From NCBI RefSeq assembly GCF_008329645.1, contig NZ_CP043474.1, positions 620,001-684,000 of the forward strand: a DNA stretch of 64,000 bases, in the 5' to 3' direction. The notes beneath the pieces are model-generated. The model worked only from the letters and a program-made list of their open reading frames with translations, had not been told where the DNA came from and did not search any database. This document shows, in pieces, positions 17,958-28,097 of this stretch. The stretch is from Mycolicibacterium grossiae. Lineage in GTDB: Bacteria; Actinomycetota; Actinomycetes; Mycobacteriales; Mycobacteriaceae. Each line of letters begins with the position of its first letter. Position 1 is the stretch's first letter. Position numbers and translations under genes: made by a program.

Positions 17958-18434
17958 TCACTCGGTCAATCCGTCGCGATCCTCCGGCGGATCCTCCGGT
18001 GAGCGGCAGCAATGTTGCAGCCACATCGCGGCGATCACCAGCGCCGCCGCACTCGCCCCCGCGACCACCGCACCGGCGGTGTCCTGCTCGGCGACGCGCA
18101 GCACGCCGCGGCGCGGCAGCAGGTAGACCACGACGCCGATCCACCAGCCGAGGACCACCGCCCCCATCCACGCCGAGGCCTTGGCGACCATCACCGAGCG
18201 CGCTACCGACAGCGGGTGCAACCGCCCGCCGCCGACGCCGATCTCCCCCGCACCGATCTTCGAGCGGACGTAGAAGGCCCAGCCGCCCTCGGCGGCGGCG
18301 ACGGCGAGCAGCGACAGCCCGGTCCACACCGTCAGTGGCGGGAAGAAGCGGTACAGACCGTGCACCAGCACGTAGCCGACGACGGCGGTGAATGCGGTGG
18401 CGGCCAGCAGGTCGCGTCTGCGGGTCGGTCCCAT
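17958..18434 (-). CDS. DUF3180 membrane protein (Rv3605c orthologue)
   Basis: The 158-residue protein has four predicted transmembrane helices (TFTAVVGYVLVHGLY, VWTGLSLLAVAAAEGG, MGAVVLGWWIGVVVYLL, AGAVVAGASAAALVIAAMWL) and matches the actinobacterial DUF3180 family, which regularly follows folK. The start is the ATG at 18434, overlapping the folK stop by 3 nt, so it is translated with the folate genes. Its role is unknown. Confidence 0.8.
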   Translation of the reverse strand: MGPTRRRDLLAATAFTAVVGYVLVHGLYRFFPPLTVWTGLSLLAVAAAEGGWAFYVRSKIGAGEIGVGGGRLHPLSVARSVMVAKASAWMGAVVLGWWIGVVVYLLPRRGVLRVAEQDTAGAVVAGASAAALVIAAMWLQHCCRSPEDPPEDRDGLTE

Positions 18435-18949
18435 CAGTGGGTCAACGCCAGGTCGGTGCGGCGCACGCCGGCGCGCTCGGCCGGGTCGAGCCGGCCGAGC
18501 AGCTCCGCGACCGGCGTCGCGGTTCCGGCGACCGTCAGGGTGGCGCCCGGGTCGGCGGCCAGCCACGGCACCAGGACGAAGGCGCGCTCGTGGGCGTGCG
18601 GGTGCGGCAGCACCAGCACCGGGTCGTCCGACGTCACCTCGGCGACGCCGTCGTGGCACGTGACGACGTCGACGTCGAGCGTGCGCGGTCCCCAGTGCAC
18701 CTCGCGGACGCGGTCGGCGGCGCGCTCGAGCGCCTGCCCGCGGTGCAGCCAGCCGCGGCAGTCGAGGTCCGCGTCGTCGGCGACGAGGACGGCGTTGAGG
18801 AACGGGCCCTGCTCGACGCCGCCCCACGCGTCGGTCTCGTACACCGGCGAGACGGCGCGCACGGCGCCGCCCACGCCGTCCACCACCGACTGCAGGTGTG
18901 CGAGGCGGTCACCGAGGTTGGAGCCGATGGACAGCACGACGCGGCTCAC
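18434..18949 (-). CDS. folK: 2-amino-4-hydroxy-6-hydroxymethyldihydropteridine pyrophosphokinase
   Basis: The GTG at 18949 gives 171 residues starting SRVVLSIGSNLGDR, where homologues start, and has GGAG upstream. An earlier GTG at 18988 would overlap folB. The HPPK motifs are present: GSNLGDRLAHLQ, GPFLNAV, RTLDVDVV and LPHPHAHERAFVL(V)P. It transfers pyrophosphate to hydroxymethyl-dihydropterin for FolP. It is the third of the folP-folB-folK chain. Confidence 0.92.
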   Translation of the reverse strand: MSRVVLSIGSNLGDRLAHLQSVVDGVGGAVRAVSPVYETDAWGGVEQGPFLNAVLVADDADLDCRGWLHRGQALERAADRVREVHWGPRTLDVDVVTCHDGVAEVTSDDPVLVLPHPHAHERAFVLVPWLAADPGATLTVAGTATPVAELLGRLDPAERAGVRRTDLALTH

Positions 18950-18971
18950 GGGGTGCTCCGATGCGCGTCGC

Positions 18972-19349
18972 TCACTGTCCCCGGCCACCCCGCCGCGACC
19001 GGCGCGCGACCACGGCGACGTCGCTGAACGTCAGCGGGATCGGCGCCGACGGCTTGTGGACGACGACCTCGACGGCGTGCACGCGTTCGTCACCCATGAC
19101 GTCCTCGGCGATCTCGGCGGCCACGGTCTCGATGAGGTTGCGCGGCGGTCCGCCGACGATGTCCGCCGCCCGCTGCGCCAGCGCGCCGTAGTCGAGGGTG
19201 TCGGCGAGGTCGTCGCTCGCGGCGGCAGCGGCCAGATCGACCCAGACCGTCAGGTCGACGACGAAGTCCTGACCGTCGACCCGCTCGTGGTCGAAGACCC
19301 CGTGGTTGCCGCGCACGGTCAGCCCGCGCAGCTCGATCCGGTCAGCCAT
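18972..19349 (-). CDS. folB: Dihydroneopterin aldolase
   Basis: The 125-residue FolB shows the family start ([20 protein letters not shown]), the active-site Glu in the early [10 protein letters not shown] segment, and the Lys in VHKPSAPIP. It cleaves dihydroneopterin to hydroxymethyl-dihydropterin. Its ATG overlaps the folP stop by 8 nt, so the two are coupled. Confidence 0.93.
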   Translation of the reverse strand: MADRIELRGLTVRGNHGVFDHERVDGQDFVVDLTVWVDLAAAAASDDLADTLDYGALAQRAADIVGGPPRNLIETVAAEIAEDVMGDERVHAVEVVVHKPSAPIPLTFSDVAVVARRSRRGGRGQ

Positions 19350-20208
19350 CCGCCGTGTCCTCCTCGTGTCCGCCCTCCCAGGCCGCGACGACCTTGACCG
19401 CGTCGACCGAGGCCCGCACGTCGTGCACCCGGACGCCCCAGGCGCCGTGCCGGGCGGCGAGCGCGGAGACCACCGCGGTGGCGGTCTCCCGGCCGTCGGG
19501 CGGGCGGGGCGTGCCGTCGCGGTCGGCGAGCAGAGTGCCGAGGAAGCGCTTGCGCGACGCTCCGACGAGCACCGGGACGCCAGTGGCCACCAGGTCCGGC
19601 AACGCCCGCAGCAGCGCCCAGTTGTGCTCGGCGTTCTTCGCGAAGCCCAGGCCCGGGTCGATGATCACGTCGTCGGCGTCGACGCCGGCGGCGACCGCGG
19701 CGTCGACGCACGTCAGCAGCTCGGTGCGGACGTCGGTCGCGACGTCGGCGTAGTCGGGCACGCGGTGCGGGTGCGCGGGGTCGACGCGCCGCCAGTGCAT
19801 GAGCACCCACGGCACGCCGGCTTCGGCGAGCAGCGGGGCCATCCGCGGGTCGGCCTGCCCGCCGGATACGTCGTTGACGATGTGCGCGCCGTGCGCGAGC
19901 GCGGCGCCGGCGACGTCGGCGTGCATGGTGTCGATGCTGACGGTGACGCCCTCGGCGGCGAGCGCCGCGACGACGGGCAGCACCCGGGAGGTCTCCACGT
20001 GGGCGTCGATCCGGACCGCGCCCGGACGGGTCGACTCGCCGCCGACGTCGATGATCGACGCGCCGTCGGCGACCAGTTCGAGGGCATGGGCGATCGCCGC
20101 GTCGCGGTCGAGGAACAGCCCGCCGTCGGAGAACGAATCGTCGGTGACGTTGACGACGCCCATCACCACGGTGGCCGGGGCGTCGGCGATGGAACGGGAC
20201 CGGCTCAC
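19342..20208 (-). CDS. folP: Dihydropteroate synthase
   Basis: The 288-residue TIM-barrel enzyme has the pterin/sulfonamide-site motifs [38 protein letters not shown] and GASRKRFLG, plus the C-terminal RVHDVRA. It condenses pterin pyrophosphate with p-aminobenzoate and is the sulfonamide target. Its GTG start overlaps the folE stop (GTGA). A much longer frame running antisense through ftsH-folE is a shadow. Confidence 0.95.
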   Translation of the reverse strand: MSRSRSIADAPATVVMGVVNVTDDSFSDGGLFLDRDAAIAHALELVADGASIIDVGGESTRPGAVRIDAHVETSRVLPVVAALAAEGVTVSIDTMHADVAGAALAHGAHIVNDVSGGQADPRMAPLLAEAGVPWVLMHWRRVDPAHPHRVPDYADVATDVRTELLTCVDAAVAAGVDADDVIIDPGLGFAKNAEHNWALLRALPDLVATGVPVLVGASRKRFLGTLLADRDGTPRPPDGRETATAVVSALAARHGAWGVRVHDVRASVDAVKVVAAWEGGHEEDTADG

Positions 20209-20816
20209 GTGCGCAGGATCAGGTCCAGCGCCTCGGCACGCGATGCCTTGTCGGTCTTGAACTGGCCGCGGACGGCCGAGGTGGTGGTACTCGCGCCAGG
20301 CTTGCGGATGCCGCGCATCGCCATGCAGAGGTGCTCCGCCTCGATCACGACGATGACGCCGCGGGGGTTGAGCTTGCGCATCAGCGCGTCGGCGATCTGC
20401 GCGGTCAGCCGCTCCTGCACCTGCGGGCGCTTGGCGTAGAGGTCGACGACGCGGGCGAGCTTCGACAACCCGGTCACCCGGCCGTCGATGCCCGGGATGT
20501 AGCCGACGTGCGCCACGCCGTGGAACGACACCAGGTGGTGCTCGCACGTCGAGTACATCGGGATGTCCTTGACCAGGACGAGTTCGTCGTGCTGCTCGTC
20601 GAACGTCGTGTTGAGCACGTCGTCCGGGTCGGTGTAGAGGCCCGCGAAGATCTCCTTGTAGGCCCGGGCGACCCGGGCCGGGGTGTCGATCAGGCCGTGC
20701 CGGTCCGGGTCCTCGCCGACCGCGATCAGCAGTTCGCGGACGGCGGCCTCGGCACGCTCCTGGTCGAACTCCGGGATGTCGTCGCGCAGGATCGGGTCGA
20801 TCTCCGACCGCGTCAT
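20205..20816 (-). CDS. folE: GTP cyclohydrolase I
   Basis: The 203-residue enzyme has the zinc/catalytic motif STCEHHL, the [23 protein letters not shown] helix and the C-terminal [16 protein letters not shown] segment. It starts folate synthesis by converting GTP to dihydroneopterin triphosphate. It lies 17 bp after ftsH on the same strand and overlaps folP, so the order is ftsH-folE-folP-folB-folK. Confidence 0.96.
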   Translation of the reverse strand: MTRSEIDPILRDDIPEFDQERAEAAVRELLIAVGEDPDRHGLIDTPARVARAYKEIFAGLYTDPDDVLNTTFDEQHDELVLVKDIPMYSTCEHHLVSFHGVAHVGYIPGIDGRVTGLSKLARVVDLYAKRPQVQERLTAQIADALMRKLNPRGVIVVIEAEHLCMAMRGIRKPGASTTTSAVRGQFKTDKASRAEALDLILRT

Positions 20817-20833
20817 CGAGGTCTCCGTTCTGC

Positions 20834-23281
20834 TCAGCCGGGTGGCGTCGGCCGGTCGTCGGACCGGTCACCGCCCTCGGATTCGTCGTGTGGGGTCGGC
20901 GCCGCTGCGCCGCCCTGCCCAACGGGTCCGGGCTGAGGATACGGCGGGTGCTGCGGGTACGGGGCCTGCGCACCGGGGTACTGCGGCCAGCCCGACTGCT
21001 GCTGCGGCGGTGGGTACCAGTAGCCCTGCTGCTGCGGCGGCGGATAGTTGCCCTGCGGCTGCGGGTAGGGCGGCTGTCCGGGGCGCGGCGGCCAGCCCGG
21101 GGCGTGCCAGTTGGCCGGCGCGCCGTAGTCGGGCTGGGTGGCGTTGGCGGGCGAACCGTTGGCGCCGCGTCCGTTGCCGTTTCCGTTGCCGTTCCCGTGA
21201 CCGTTCGAGCCGTTTCCGTTGCCGTTCCCGTGACCGTTCGAGCCGTTGCCGTTGACGCCGTGGCCGTTCGACCCGTTGGTGCCCGCGGCGGCCTCGGCGG
21301 CCCTCGTGGCGGCGGCGATGGCAGCCTTGAAGGCGGGTTCCGGTGCGGGTCGCGGCCATTCCTCGCCGCGCTCGATGGCGAGTTCTCCCGGGGTCTTGAT
21401 CGGCGGCTTGTCCGACGGCACGCGGCCACCGAAGTCGTCGAACATCGTCAGACGCGGCCGCTTCTCGACGGCGCCGAAGATCGCCTCGAGTTCGGTGCGG
21501 TGCAGCGTCTCCTTCTCCAGCAGCTCGCCGGCGAGGACGTCCAGCACGTCGCGGTACTCGGTGAGGATCTCCCACGCCTCGGTGTGCGCGGCCTCGATGA
21601 GCTTGCGCACCTCGTCGTCGATGATCTGGGCGACCTCGTGGCTGTAGTCGGCCTGCGTGCCCATCGTCCGGCCGAGGAACGGGTCGCCGTGCTCGGTGCC
21701 GTACCGAACCGCGCCGAGCTTGCTGCTCATGCCGTACTCGGTGACCATCGCGCGGGCGATCTTCGTGGCCTGTTCGATGTCGGACACCGCGCCGGTGGTG
21801 GGCTCGCGGAACACCAGTTCCTCCGCGGCGCGGCCACCCATCGCGAAGACCAGGCGCGCGATCATCTCCGACCGCGTCATGAGGCCCTTGTCGTCCTCGG
21901 GGACCGCCACGGCGTGCCCGCCGGTGCGGCCGCGGGCCAGGATCGTCACCTTGTAGATCGGCTCGATGTCGGGCATCGCCCACGCCGCCAGGGTGTGACC
22001 GCCTTCGTGGTAGGCGGTGATCTTCTTCTCCTGCTCGCTGATGATGCGACCCTTGCGCCGCGGGCCGCCGACGACGCGGTCGACCGCCTCCTCCAGCGCG
22101 GGGCCGGTGATGATCGTGCCGTTCTCGCGGGCGGTCAGCAGCGCGGCCTCGTTGATGACGTTGGCGAGGTCGGCACCCGACATGCCGACGGTGCGCTTGG
22201 CGAGTCCGTCGAGATCGGCGTCGGGCGCGATCGGCTTGCCCTGCGAGTGCACCTTGAGCACCGCGCGGCGGCCGGCGAGATCGGGGTTCGACACCGGGAT
22301 CTGGCGGTCGAAGCGGCCGGGGCGCAGCAGCGCCGGGTCGAGGATGTCGGGCCGGTTGGTCGCGGCGATGAGGATGACGCCCTGGCGGTCGCCGAACCCG
22401 TCCATCTCGACGAGCAGCTGGTTCAGCGTCTGCTCGCGCTCGTCGTGGCCGCCGCCCAGGCCGGCGCCCCGCTGGCGGCCGACGGCGTCGATCTCGTCGA
22501 CGAAGATGATGCAGGGGCTGTTCTGCTTGGCCTGCTCGAAGAGGTCGCGCACGCGGGACGCGCCGACGCCCACGAACATCTCGACGAAGTCCGAGCCGGA
22601 GATCGTGAAGAACGGCACCTCGGCCTCGCCGGCGACGGCGCGGGCCAGCAGCGTCTTGCCGGTGCCGGGCGGGCCGTAGAGCAGCACGCCGCGCGGGATC
22701 TTGGCGCCGAGCGCCTGGTACCGCGACGGGTTCTGCAGGAAGTCCTTGATCTCGTAGAGCTCCTCGACCGCCTCGTCGACGCCGGCGACGTCGGCGAAGG
22801 TGGTCTTGGGCATGTCCTTGGAGAGCTGCTTGGCGCGCGACTTGCCGAAGCCGAAGCCCATCCGGCCGCCGGTCTGCATGCGGGAGAACATGACGAACAA
22901 GCCGACGAGCAGCAGCAGCGGCAGCAGGTAGATCAGCAGTGACCCCAGGATGCTGCCCTGGTTCACCACGGTGTTGACCTTGGCGTTCTTGGCCTGCAGC
23001 GCCTCGAACAGCTGCACCCCGTAGTTGGTGGGGTACTTGGTGATGATCTTGTTGCTGTTCTCGGTGTCGCCGTTGCCGTTCTTCAGGTCCAGGCGCACCT
23101 GCTGCTCGCGGTCGTCGATCTGCGCGCTGTTGACGTTGTCGCCGTTGATCTGGGCGATCGCCACCGACGTGTCGACGGGCTTGTATCCGCGGGTGTCGTC
23201 ACTGAAGTAGAAGAAGGACCAGCCGAGCAGCAGGATCACCGCGATGGCGGTGAGGGTCCGGATGACGTTCTTTCGATTCAT
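20834..23281 (-). CDS. ftsH: ATP-dependent zinc metalloprotease FtsH
   Basis: The 815-residue protein has two transmembrane helices (about 7-25 and 110-130) around a short extracytoplasmic domain, an AAA+ module (Walker A GPPGTGKT, Walker B FVDEID, SRH), and a protease domain with the HEGGH zinc motif. It degrades membrane and short-lived cytosolic proteins. After about residue 640 comes a long low-complexity tail, first Asn/Gly/Ser repeats, then Pro/Gln/Tyr-rich. It contains a perfect 33-bp tandem repeat, so tail length probably varies between strains. It heads the folate genes. Confidence 0.96.
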   Translation of the reverse strand: MNRKNVIRTLTAIAVILLLGWSFFYFSDDTRGYKPVDTSVAIAQINGDNVNSAQIDDREQQVRLDLKNGNGDTENSNKIITKYPTNYGVQLFEALQAKNAKVNTVVNQGSILGSLLIYLLPLLLLVGLFVMFSRMQTGGRMGFGFGKSRAKQLSKDMPKTTFADVAGVDEAVEELYEIKDFLQNPSRYQALGAKIPRGVLLYGPPGTGKTLLARAVAGEAEVPFFTISGSDFVEMFVGVGASRVRDLFEQAKQNSPCIIFVDEIDAVGRQRGAGLGGGHDEREQTLNQLLVEMDGFGDRQGVILIAATNRPDILDPALLRPGRFDRQIPVSNPDLAGRRAVLKVHSQGKPIAPDADLDGLAKRTVGMSGADLANVINEAALLTARENGTIITGPALEEAVDRVVGGPRRKGRIISEQEKKITAYHEGGHTLAAWAMPDIEPIYKVTILARGRTGGHAVAVPEDDKGLMTRSEMIARLVFAMGGRAAEELVFREPTTGAVSDIEQATKIARAMVTEYGMSSKLGAVRYGTEHGDPFLGRTMGTQADYSHEVAQIIDDEVRKLIEAAHTEAWEILTEYRDVLDVLAGELLEKETLHRTELEAIFGAVEKRPRLTMFDDFGGRVPSDKPPIKTPGELAIERGEEWPRPAPEPAFKAAIAAATRAAEAAAGTNGSNGHGVNGNGSNGHGNGNGNGSNGHGNGNGNGNGRGANGSPANATQPDYGAPANWHAPGWPPRPGQPPYPQPQGNYPPPQQQGYWYPPPQQQSGWPQYPGAQAPYPQHPPYPQPGPVGQGGAAAPTPHDESEGGDRSDDRPTPPG
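21180..21245. repeat. Perfect 33-bp tandem repeat (two copies) inside ftsH
   Basis: The units 21180-21212 and 21213-21245 are identical and in frame, each encoding 11 residues of the Asn/Gly/Ser/His-rich tail. Degenerate copies flank them. This is a coding minisatellite likely to change copy number by slippage. Confidence 0.85.
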
Positions 23282-23495
23282 CGTTTATCTCGGCCATCGG
23301 TCGACGACGTCCGGCCAGGTCCTTCCGATACGCACAGGTGAGTTGATTCAGGCTACCGCTAGACCAACGAACGATGGTTCCCGACGGCGCGCCCGGCTTT
23401 CCGGCGCCGATCCGGACGCCGAGTGTGTTGTTTCGTCCGCGACGCGCCGGGGTCGGCGGATCGATCGGCCCACTCGGCGAGGGACGCCACGTCGG

Positions 23496-23501
23496 TAGGG
23501 T
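23496..23501 (+). promoter_or_regulatory. Candidate leaderless -10 box (TAGGGT) for lpqG
   Basis: TAGGGT fits TANNNT and lies 7 nt before the lpqG ATG at 23509. It supports choosing that ATG over upstream in-frame starts. Confidence 0.4.
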
Positions 23502-23508
23502 GCCAGCC

Positions 23509-24237
23509 ATGCGCACCTGGGCCACGCGGCCGACCCGAGTCCTCGCCACGGCGGGCGTCGCCGCCGCCCTCCTCGCCGCCTGCGATGCGACGCCCGCGGG
23601 AACCGTTGCGGGCCCCGACGGGCCGGTGCCGCGGCAGGTCACCGTGGTCGGCGAGGGCAAGGTGCAGGGCACCCCGGACACCGTGACCGTCGACGCCTCC
23701 ATCCAGTCGGTCGCGCCGGACGCGACCACCGCGATGAACCAGACCAACGAGCGCATGACGGCGGTGATCGACGCCGTCGCCGCGCAGGGCATCGACCGCA
23801 AGGACGTCAGCACCACGCAGGTGAACCTCCAGCCGCAGTACGGCGAGAACTCCGTCATCACCGGCTACCAGGCGAGCAATTCGATCGCCGTGAAGGTCCG
23901 GAAGGTCGACGCCGCGTCACCCACGATCACGGCCATCCAGACCGCCGGCGCCAACGCGACCCGCATCGATTCGGTGAGCTTCGCCATCGAGGACGATTCG
24001 CAGCTGGTGAAGGACGCCCGCGCCCGCGCGTTCGACGACGCCAAGGACCGCGCCCAGCAGTACGCCGAGCTGTCCGGTCTGGATCTGGGCAAGGTGGTGT
24101 CGATCTCGGAGAACGGCGCCGCTCCCCCGCCGCCGCAGCCGATGCCGCGCTACGGCGCGATGGAGGCCGCCGTGCCGCTGCAGCCCGGGCGGCAGACCGT
24201 CGGGTTCTCCGTGACGGTCGTGTGGGAGCTGGGCTGA
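23509..24237 (+). CDS. lpqG: Lipoprotein LpqG, SIMPL (DUF541) domain
   Basis: The ATG at 23509 gives 242 residues, with a signal peptide ending in the lipobox LLAAC (Cys about 25), so it is lipid-anchored outside the membrane. The rest is a SIMPL/DUF541 domain (VTVVGEGKVQGTPDTVTVDASI...). This family is seen in periplasmic or surface proteins whose molecular role is unclear. It corresponds to Rv3623. It converges on the molybdopterin oxidoreductase gene with a 1-bp gap. Confidence 0.9.
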   Translation: MRTWATRPTRVLATAGVAAALLAACDATPAGTVAGPDGPVPRQVTVVGEGKVQGTPDTVTVDASIQSVAPDATTAMNQTNERMTAVIDAVAAQGIDRKDVSTTQVNLQPQYGENSVITGYQASNSIAVKVRKVDAASPTITAIQTAGANATRIDSVSFAIEDDSQLVKDARARAFDDAKDRAQQYAELSGLDLGKVVSISENGAAPPPPQPMPRYGAMEAAVPLQPGRQTVGFSVTVVWELG

Positions 24238-24238
24238 C

Positions 24239-26488
24239 TCAGCAGGGGGCGAGCTGCACCGGGATGCCGTTGAGCACTGCGGTGCCCGACAGCGGGTCGA
24301 TCGTCGAGCCGTCGTTGAGCTGATTGACGTTCACCCCCGGCTGGGTGGCGGCGACGGTCTGCTGCGTCCCCGCGTGCCCCCAGCCGTGCGGCAGCGACAC
24401 CACGCCGCGCCGCATCGCGTCGGTGATCTCCACGGGCGCCTCGAGTTCCCCGCCCGGACCCTTGATGCGCGCCCGGTCGGTGATGCCGAGGTCCGCAGCG
24501 TCGTCGGGGTGGATGTGCAGCGTGCACCGGTTCGATCCGCCGGCCAGTGCGGGCAGGTTGTGCATCCAGCTGTTGTTGGAGCGCAGGTGCCGCCGGCCGA
24601 TGAGGACGAAGTCGTCGTCGGTGCGGCCCAGCGCGGCGGCGAGCCGGGCGACGTCGGCCACCAGCGGCTCCGGGGCCAGCTCGACCTTGCCCGACGGGGT
24701 GCGCAGCACCTCGCCGAGGCGCGGCCGCAGCGCACCGAGGTCGATGCCGTGCGGTGCGTCCACGAGCCGGGCCAGCGTCAGCCCGTCGGGCCGCGCGCCG
24801 AACCAGTCGCCGTAGGGACCGAGCCGCAGCATCAGGTCCAGCCGGCGTTCGTAGCCACGGCCGGGCGCGAGCATGCCGACGAGTTCGGCCGCGTCGCGGC
24901 CCGCGACCGGTGACTCGGGGTCTGCGGTCTCCTTGGCCAGCGTGCCGGCGATGACCTGTTCGTCGACGAGCGCCGGGTCGGCGAACGGGCCGAGGCCGTA
25001 GAGGATCAGCGCGATGCGGCACAGGATCTCCGGCTCGTCCGGGCGGCCGGGTGGCAGGTCGACGGCGGGTGGCGAGTAGCGGGCGTTGTTGCGGATCGGC
25101 GTGGCGCTCAGAGCGACGTCGAAGTGCGCGCTTTGCGAGGGCGGCGGTGGCGGCAGGATGACGTCGGCGTGCCGGGTCGTCTCGTTGAGGTAGGGGTCGA
25201 CGCTGACCATGAAGTCGACGCCGTCCAGCGCGCGGCCGAGCCGCTCGCCGTCGGGAGCGGACAGCACGGGGTTGCCGGCGATCGTGATGATCGCCTTCGC
25301 CTGCCCGTCCCCCGGGGTCTCGAGTTCCTCGGCGAGGGCGGTGGCGGGCAGTTCGGAGAGCACCTCGGGGTGGCCGGACACCCGGCTGTGCCAGCGTCCG
25401 GTGCGGAATCCGCGGCCCGGCTTGGGCGGTCGCGGTGCGGACGAGACCGGCGACTGCGGGAACATCGCGCCACCCGGACGGTCGAGGTTTCCGGTGAGGA
25501 CGTTGACGACGTCGACGAGCCAGCTGCCCAGCGAGCCGAACTCGACCGTCGAGGTGCCCATCCGGCCGTAGACCGCGGCCGACGGCGCGGCGGCGATGCC
25601 GCGGGCCAGTACGCGGATCTCCTCTGCGTCGATGCCGCAGTGCCCGGCGACGGTCTCGGGCGCGAAGTCCGCCGCGACGGCCCGTACCTCCTCGACGCCG
25701 ACGACGTGGTCGGCCAGTGCGCCGAGGTCGACGAGGTCCTCGTCGAACAGCGTGTGCACGACGCCGAGCAGCAGCGCCGCGTCGGTGCCCGGTCGGGGGG
25801 CGAGGTGGCGGTCGGCGAGCGCAGCGGTGCGGGTGCGGGCGGGGTCGATCACCACCAGCCGGCCGCCGCGTTTGCGCAGCGCCTTGAGCTTGCCGCCGAA
25901 GTCGGCGACGGTGGCGAGGCTGCCGTTGGACACCAGCGGGTTGGCGCCGATCACCACCAGGTAGTCGGTGCGGTCGACGTCGGGCACCGTGAAGGCCAGC
26001 GGATTACCGAACATCAGGCCCAGCGACAGGTGCTTGGGCATCTGGTCGAGCGTGCTCGCCGAGAACGTCAGCCGGGTGCCGAGGCCCTTGATCACGACGG
26101 GCACGTACAGCCCGCCGGCGATGGTGTGGGCATTCGGGTTGCCGGCGTAGACGGCGACCGACGGGCCGCCGTGCTCGGCGATCACCGCGCCGAGTCCGTC
26201 GGCGACGGCCTGGAAGGCCTCGTCCCACGTGGTCTCGACGAGTTCTCCGTTCCGGCGGACCAGCGGAGCGACGAGCCGGTCGGGGTCGCCGTCGAGTTCA
26301 CCGAAGCTGGCGCCCTTGGGGCAGATGAAGCCGGCGCTGAACACGTCGTCGCGGTCGCCGCGCGCGGCGGTGACCTGGCCGGCGTCGATGGTGAGCGTCA
26401 GCCCGCAGGTCGCCTCGCAGAACGGGCAGATGCGCAGGGCGGTGTGAGCGGTGTGGGTGGAGCTGCCGGCAACCGGGGCCTCGGTCAC
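24239..26488 (-). CDS. Molybdopterin-dependent oxidoreductase (DMSO-reductase superfamily)
   Basis: The 749-residue protein has an N-terminal [4Fe-4S] motif (Cys21, Cys24, Cys28, Cys56), a molybdopterin-guanine-dinucleotide binding body, and a C-terminal molydopterin dinucleotide-binding beta-barrel (from about residue 640). No Tat signal is visible, so it should be cytosolic. It resembles formate-dehydrogenase/nitrate-reductase-like catalytic subunits, without accessory genes nearby; the substrate is unknown. The GTG at 26488 has GGAGG 6 nt upstream; the longer frame is discounted. It may share a message with hpt just upstream (17-bp gap). Confidence 0.88.
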   Translation of the reverse strand: MTEAPVAGSSTHTAHTALRICPFCEATCGLTLTIDAGQVTAARGDRDDVFSAGFICPKGASFGELDGDPDRLVAPLVRRNGELVETTWDEAFQAVADGLGAVIAEHGGPSVAVYAGNPNAHTIAGGLYVPVVIKGLGTRLTFSASTLDQMPKHLSLGLMFGNPLAFTVPDVDRTDYLVVIGANPLVSNGSLATVADFGGKLKALRKRGGRLVVIDPARTRTAALADRHLAPRPGTDAALLLGVVHTLFDEDLVDLGALADHVVGVEEVRAVAADFAPETVAGHCGIDAEEIRVLARGIAAAPSAAVYGRMGTSTVEFGSLGSWLVDVVNVLTGNLDRPGGAMFPQSPVSSAPRPPKPGRGFRTGRWHSRVSGHPEVLSELPATALAEELETPGDGQAKAIITIAGNPVLSAPDGERLGRALDGVDFMVSVDPYLNETTRHADVILPPPPPSQSAHFDVALSATPIRNNARYSPPAVDLPPGRPDEPEILCRIALILYGLGPFADPALVDEQVIAGTLAKETADPESPVAGRDAAELVGMLAPGRGYERRLDLMLRLGPYGDWFGARPDGLTLARLVDAPHGIDLGALRPRLGEVLRTPSGKVELAPEPLVADVARLAAALGRTDDDFVLIGRRHLRSNNSWMHNLPALAGGSNRCTLHIHPDDAADLGITDRARIKGPGGELEAPVEITDAMRRGVVSLPHGWGHAGTQQTVAATQPGVNVNQLNDGSTIDPLSGTAVLNGIPVQLAPC

Positions 26489-26505
26489 GTCGCGCCTCCT
26501 TCTCC

Positions 26506-27093
26506 CTAGTGGTTCTCGTACACCTTCGGTTCGAGGGTGCCGATGTACGGCAGGTCGCGGTAGCGCTCGGCGTAGTCGAGGCCGTAGCCGACGACGAACT
26601 CGTTGGGGATGTCGAAGCCGACGTAGTCGATGGCGACGTCGGTGCGGACGGCGTCGGGCTTGCGCAGCAGCGTGCACACGCCCAGTGAGCGCGGGTGCCG
26701 GGTCGCCAGGTTGCGCATCAGCCAGGTCAGGGTCAGGCCGGAGTCGACGATGTCCTCGACGATCAGCACGTCGCGGTCGTTGATGTCGCGGTCGAGGTCC
26801 TTGAGGATGCGCACGACGCCGGACGACGACGTCGACGAGCCGTAGGAGCTGACGGCCATGAACTCGAGCTGGGTGGGCAGCGGGATGGACCGGGAGAGGT
26901 CGGTGACGAACATGACGGCGCCCTTGAGCACCGTCACCAGCAGCAGGTCCTGTCCGTCGGTGCCGATGGCCTCGCGGTAGCGGTCGGCGATCTGCGCGCC
27001 GAGTTCGGCCGTGCGCGCCTTGATCTGGTCCTCGGAGAGCAGCACCGACTTGATGTCACCCGGATAGAGGTCGGCGGCACTATGCGCTGGCAC
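26506..27093 (-). CDS. hpt: Hypoxanthine phosphoribosyltransferase
   Basis: The 195-residue protein has the PRPP-binding loop [14 protein letters not shown], the flexible-loop region SSYGSST and the C-terminal base-binding [15 protein letters not shown]. It salvages hypoxanthine and guanine. It starts from the GTG at 27093, 47 bp after tilS. Order tilS-hpt is as in M. tuberculosis (Rv3625c-Rv3624c). Confidence 0.95.
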   Translation of the reverse strand: MPAHSAADLYPGDIKSVLLSEDQIKARTAELGAQIADRYREAIGTDGQDLLLVTVLKGAVMFVTDLSRSIPLPTQLEFMAVSSYGSSTSSSGVVRILKDLDRDINDRDVLIVEDIVDSGLTLTWLMRNLATRHPRSLGVCTLLRKPDAVRTDVAIDYVGFDIPNEFVVGYGLDYAERYRDLPYIGTLEPKVYENH

Positions 27094-27140
27094 CCGGACA
27101 GCGTGCCACGTTCGCCTGCCCGCGACCAACAGGTGGTCTC

Positions 27141-28097
27141 TCAGACGGGTTCGGCGTAGAGCACCAGCCTGCCGTCGCGGCGCGCCGCGAACAGCCGGTG
27201 CCCGGGCATCGTCGAACCGACCGCGATGCCGCCCTGGCCGCGCCATGCGGTGAGCAGCGCGTCGACGCCGCGAATCTGCTTGTCGGTCAGGCCGGTCGCG
27301 CCGCCGGCGAGGAGCCAGCCGCGGATCACCCGGCGGCGCAGCGCACCGGGCAGCGCGGTCAGCCGATCGGCGTCCAGCCCTTCCCCGGCGGCCAGCGCGG
27401 CTCCGTCGGCGCGCGCCTGGGCGTCGAGGAGGTCGGTGTCCTCGCGCACCGCCGCGGCGGTGCGGGCCAGCGCCTCGGCGACGCCGCCACCGAGGACGTC
27501 CTCGAGCAGCGGCAGCACCTCGCGGCGCAGCCGGACCCGGGTGAAGCGCGCATCGTCGTTGTGCGGGTCCTGCCACGGCTCGAGTCCCAGTTCGGCGCAG
27601 GCGGCGCGGGTGACATCGTGGCGGATCCCGAGCAGCGGCCGGCCCCAGGGCGGGTCCCACGGCCGCATGCCGGCGATGGAGCGCGGTCCCGATCCCCGGC
27701 CGAGGCCGAGCAGCACGGTCTCGGCCTGGTCGTCGAGGGTGTGCCCGAGCAGTACCGCCGCGCCGGCGCGGGCGGCGTCCAGCGCGGCGTAGCGGGCGGT
27801 GCGGGCGGCGGCCTCCGGGCCCCCGGCCGTGCCGACGGTCACGGTGCACACCGTGGCGTCGACGCAACCGAGGTCGAGCGCCCGCTCGCGCGCGGCGGCG
27901 GCGATCGCGTCGGACTCCGGTTGCAGGCCGTGGTCGACGACGAGCGCCGTCGTGGGCCGTACCGCGGCGGCGGCCGCGGTCAGGGCCAGCGAGTCCGCGC
28001 CGCCGGACAGCGCGACGCACCAGTGTGCGAGATCGACTGTGCGCGCGAAGGATTCGATCTCGCGACGCAGGGTGGTCAGAGGACCCGGTCGATCCAT
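27141..28097 (-). CDS. tilS: tRNA(Ile)-lysidine synthetase
   Basis: The 318-residue protein (ATG at 28097) has the PP-loop SGGADS, the [12 protein letters not shown] motif and a downstream N-type substrate-binding domain. It modifies the wobble C of tRNA-Ile(CAU) to lysidine, which is essential for reading AUA. It overlaps the 3' end of the metalloprotease gene by 22 nt and precedes hpt. Confidence 0.95.
   Translation of the reverse strand: MDRPGPLTTLRREIESFARTVDLAHWCVALSGGADSLALTAAAAAVRPTTALVVDHGLQPESDAIAAAARERALDLGCVDATVCTVTVGTAGGPEAAARTARYAALDAARAGAAVLLGHTLDDQAETVLLGLGRGSGPRSIAGMRPWDPPWGRPLLGIRHDVTRAACAELGLEPWQDPHNDDARFTRVRLRREVLPLLEDVLGGGVAEALARTAAAVREDTDLLDAQARADGAALAAGEGLDADRLTALPGALRRRVIRGWLLAGGATGLTDKQIRGVDALLTAWRGQGGIAVGSTMPGHRLFAARRDGRLVLYAEPV

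Noticed and set aside
21180..21245. Tandem repeat considered as a CRISPR array
   Set aside because: The two 33-bp units are directly adjacent without spacers and lie in frame inside ftsH. No cas genes are present.
19342..21429. A 695-codon minus frame that would extend FolP through folE into ftsH
   Set aside because: Similarity to FolP begins only at the GTG at 20208, which overlaps the folE stop. The upstream part is Arg/Pro/Thr-rich out-of-frame translation.
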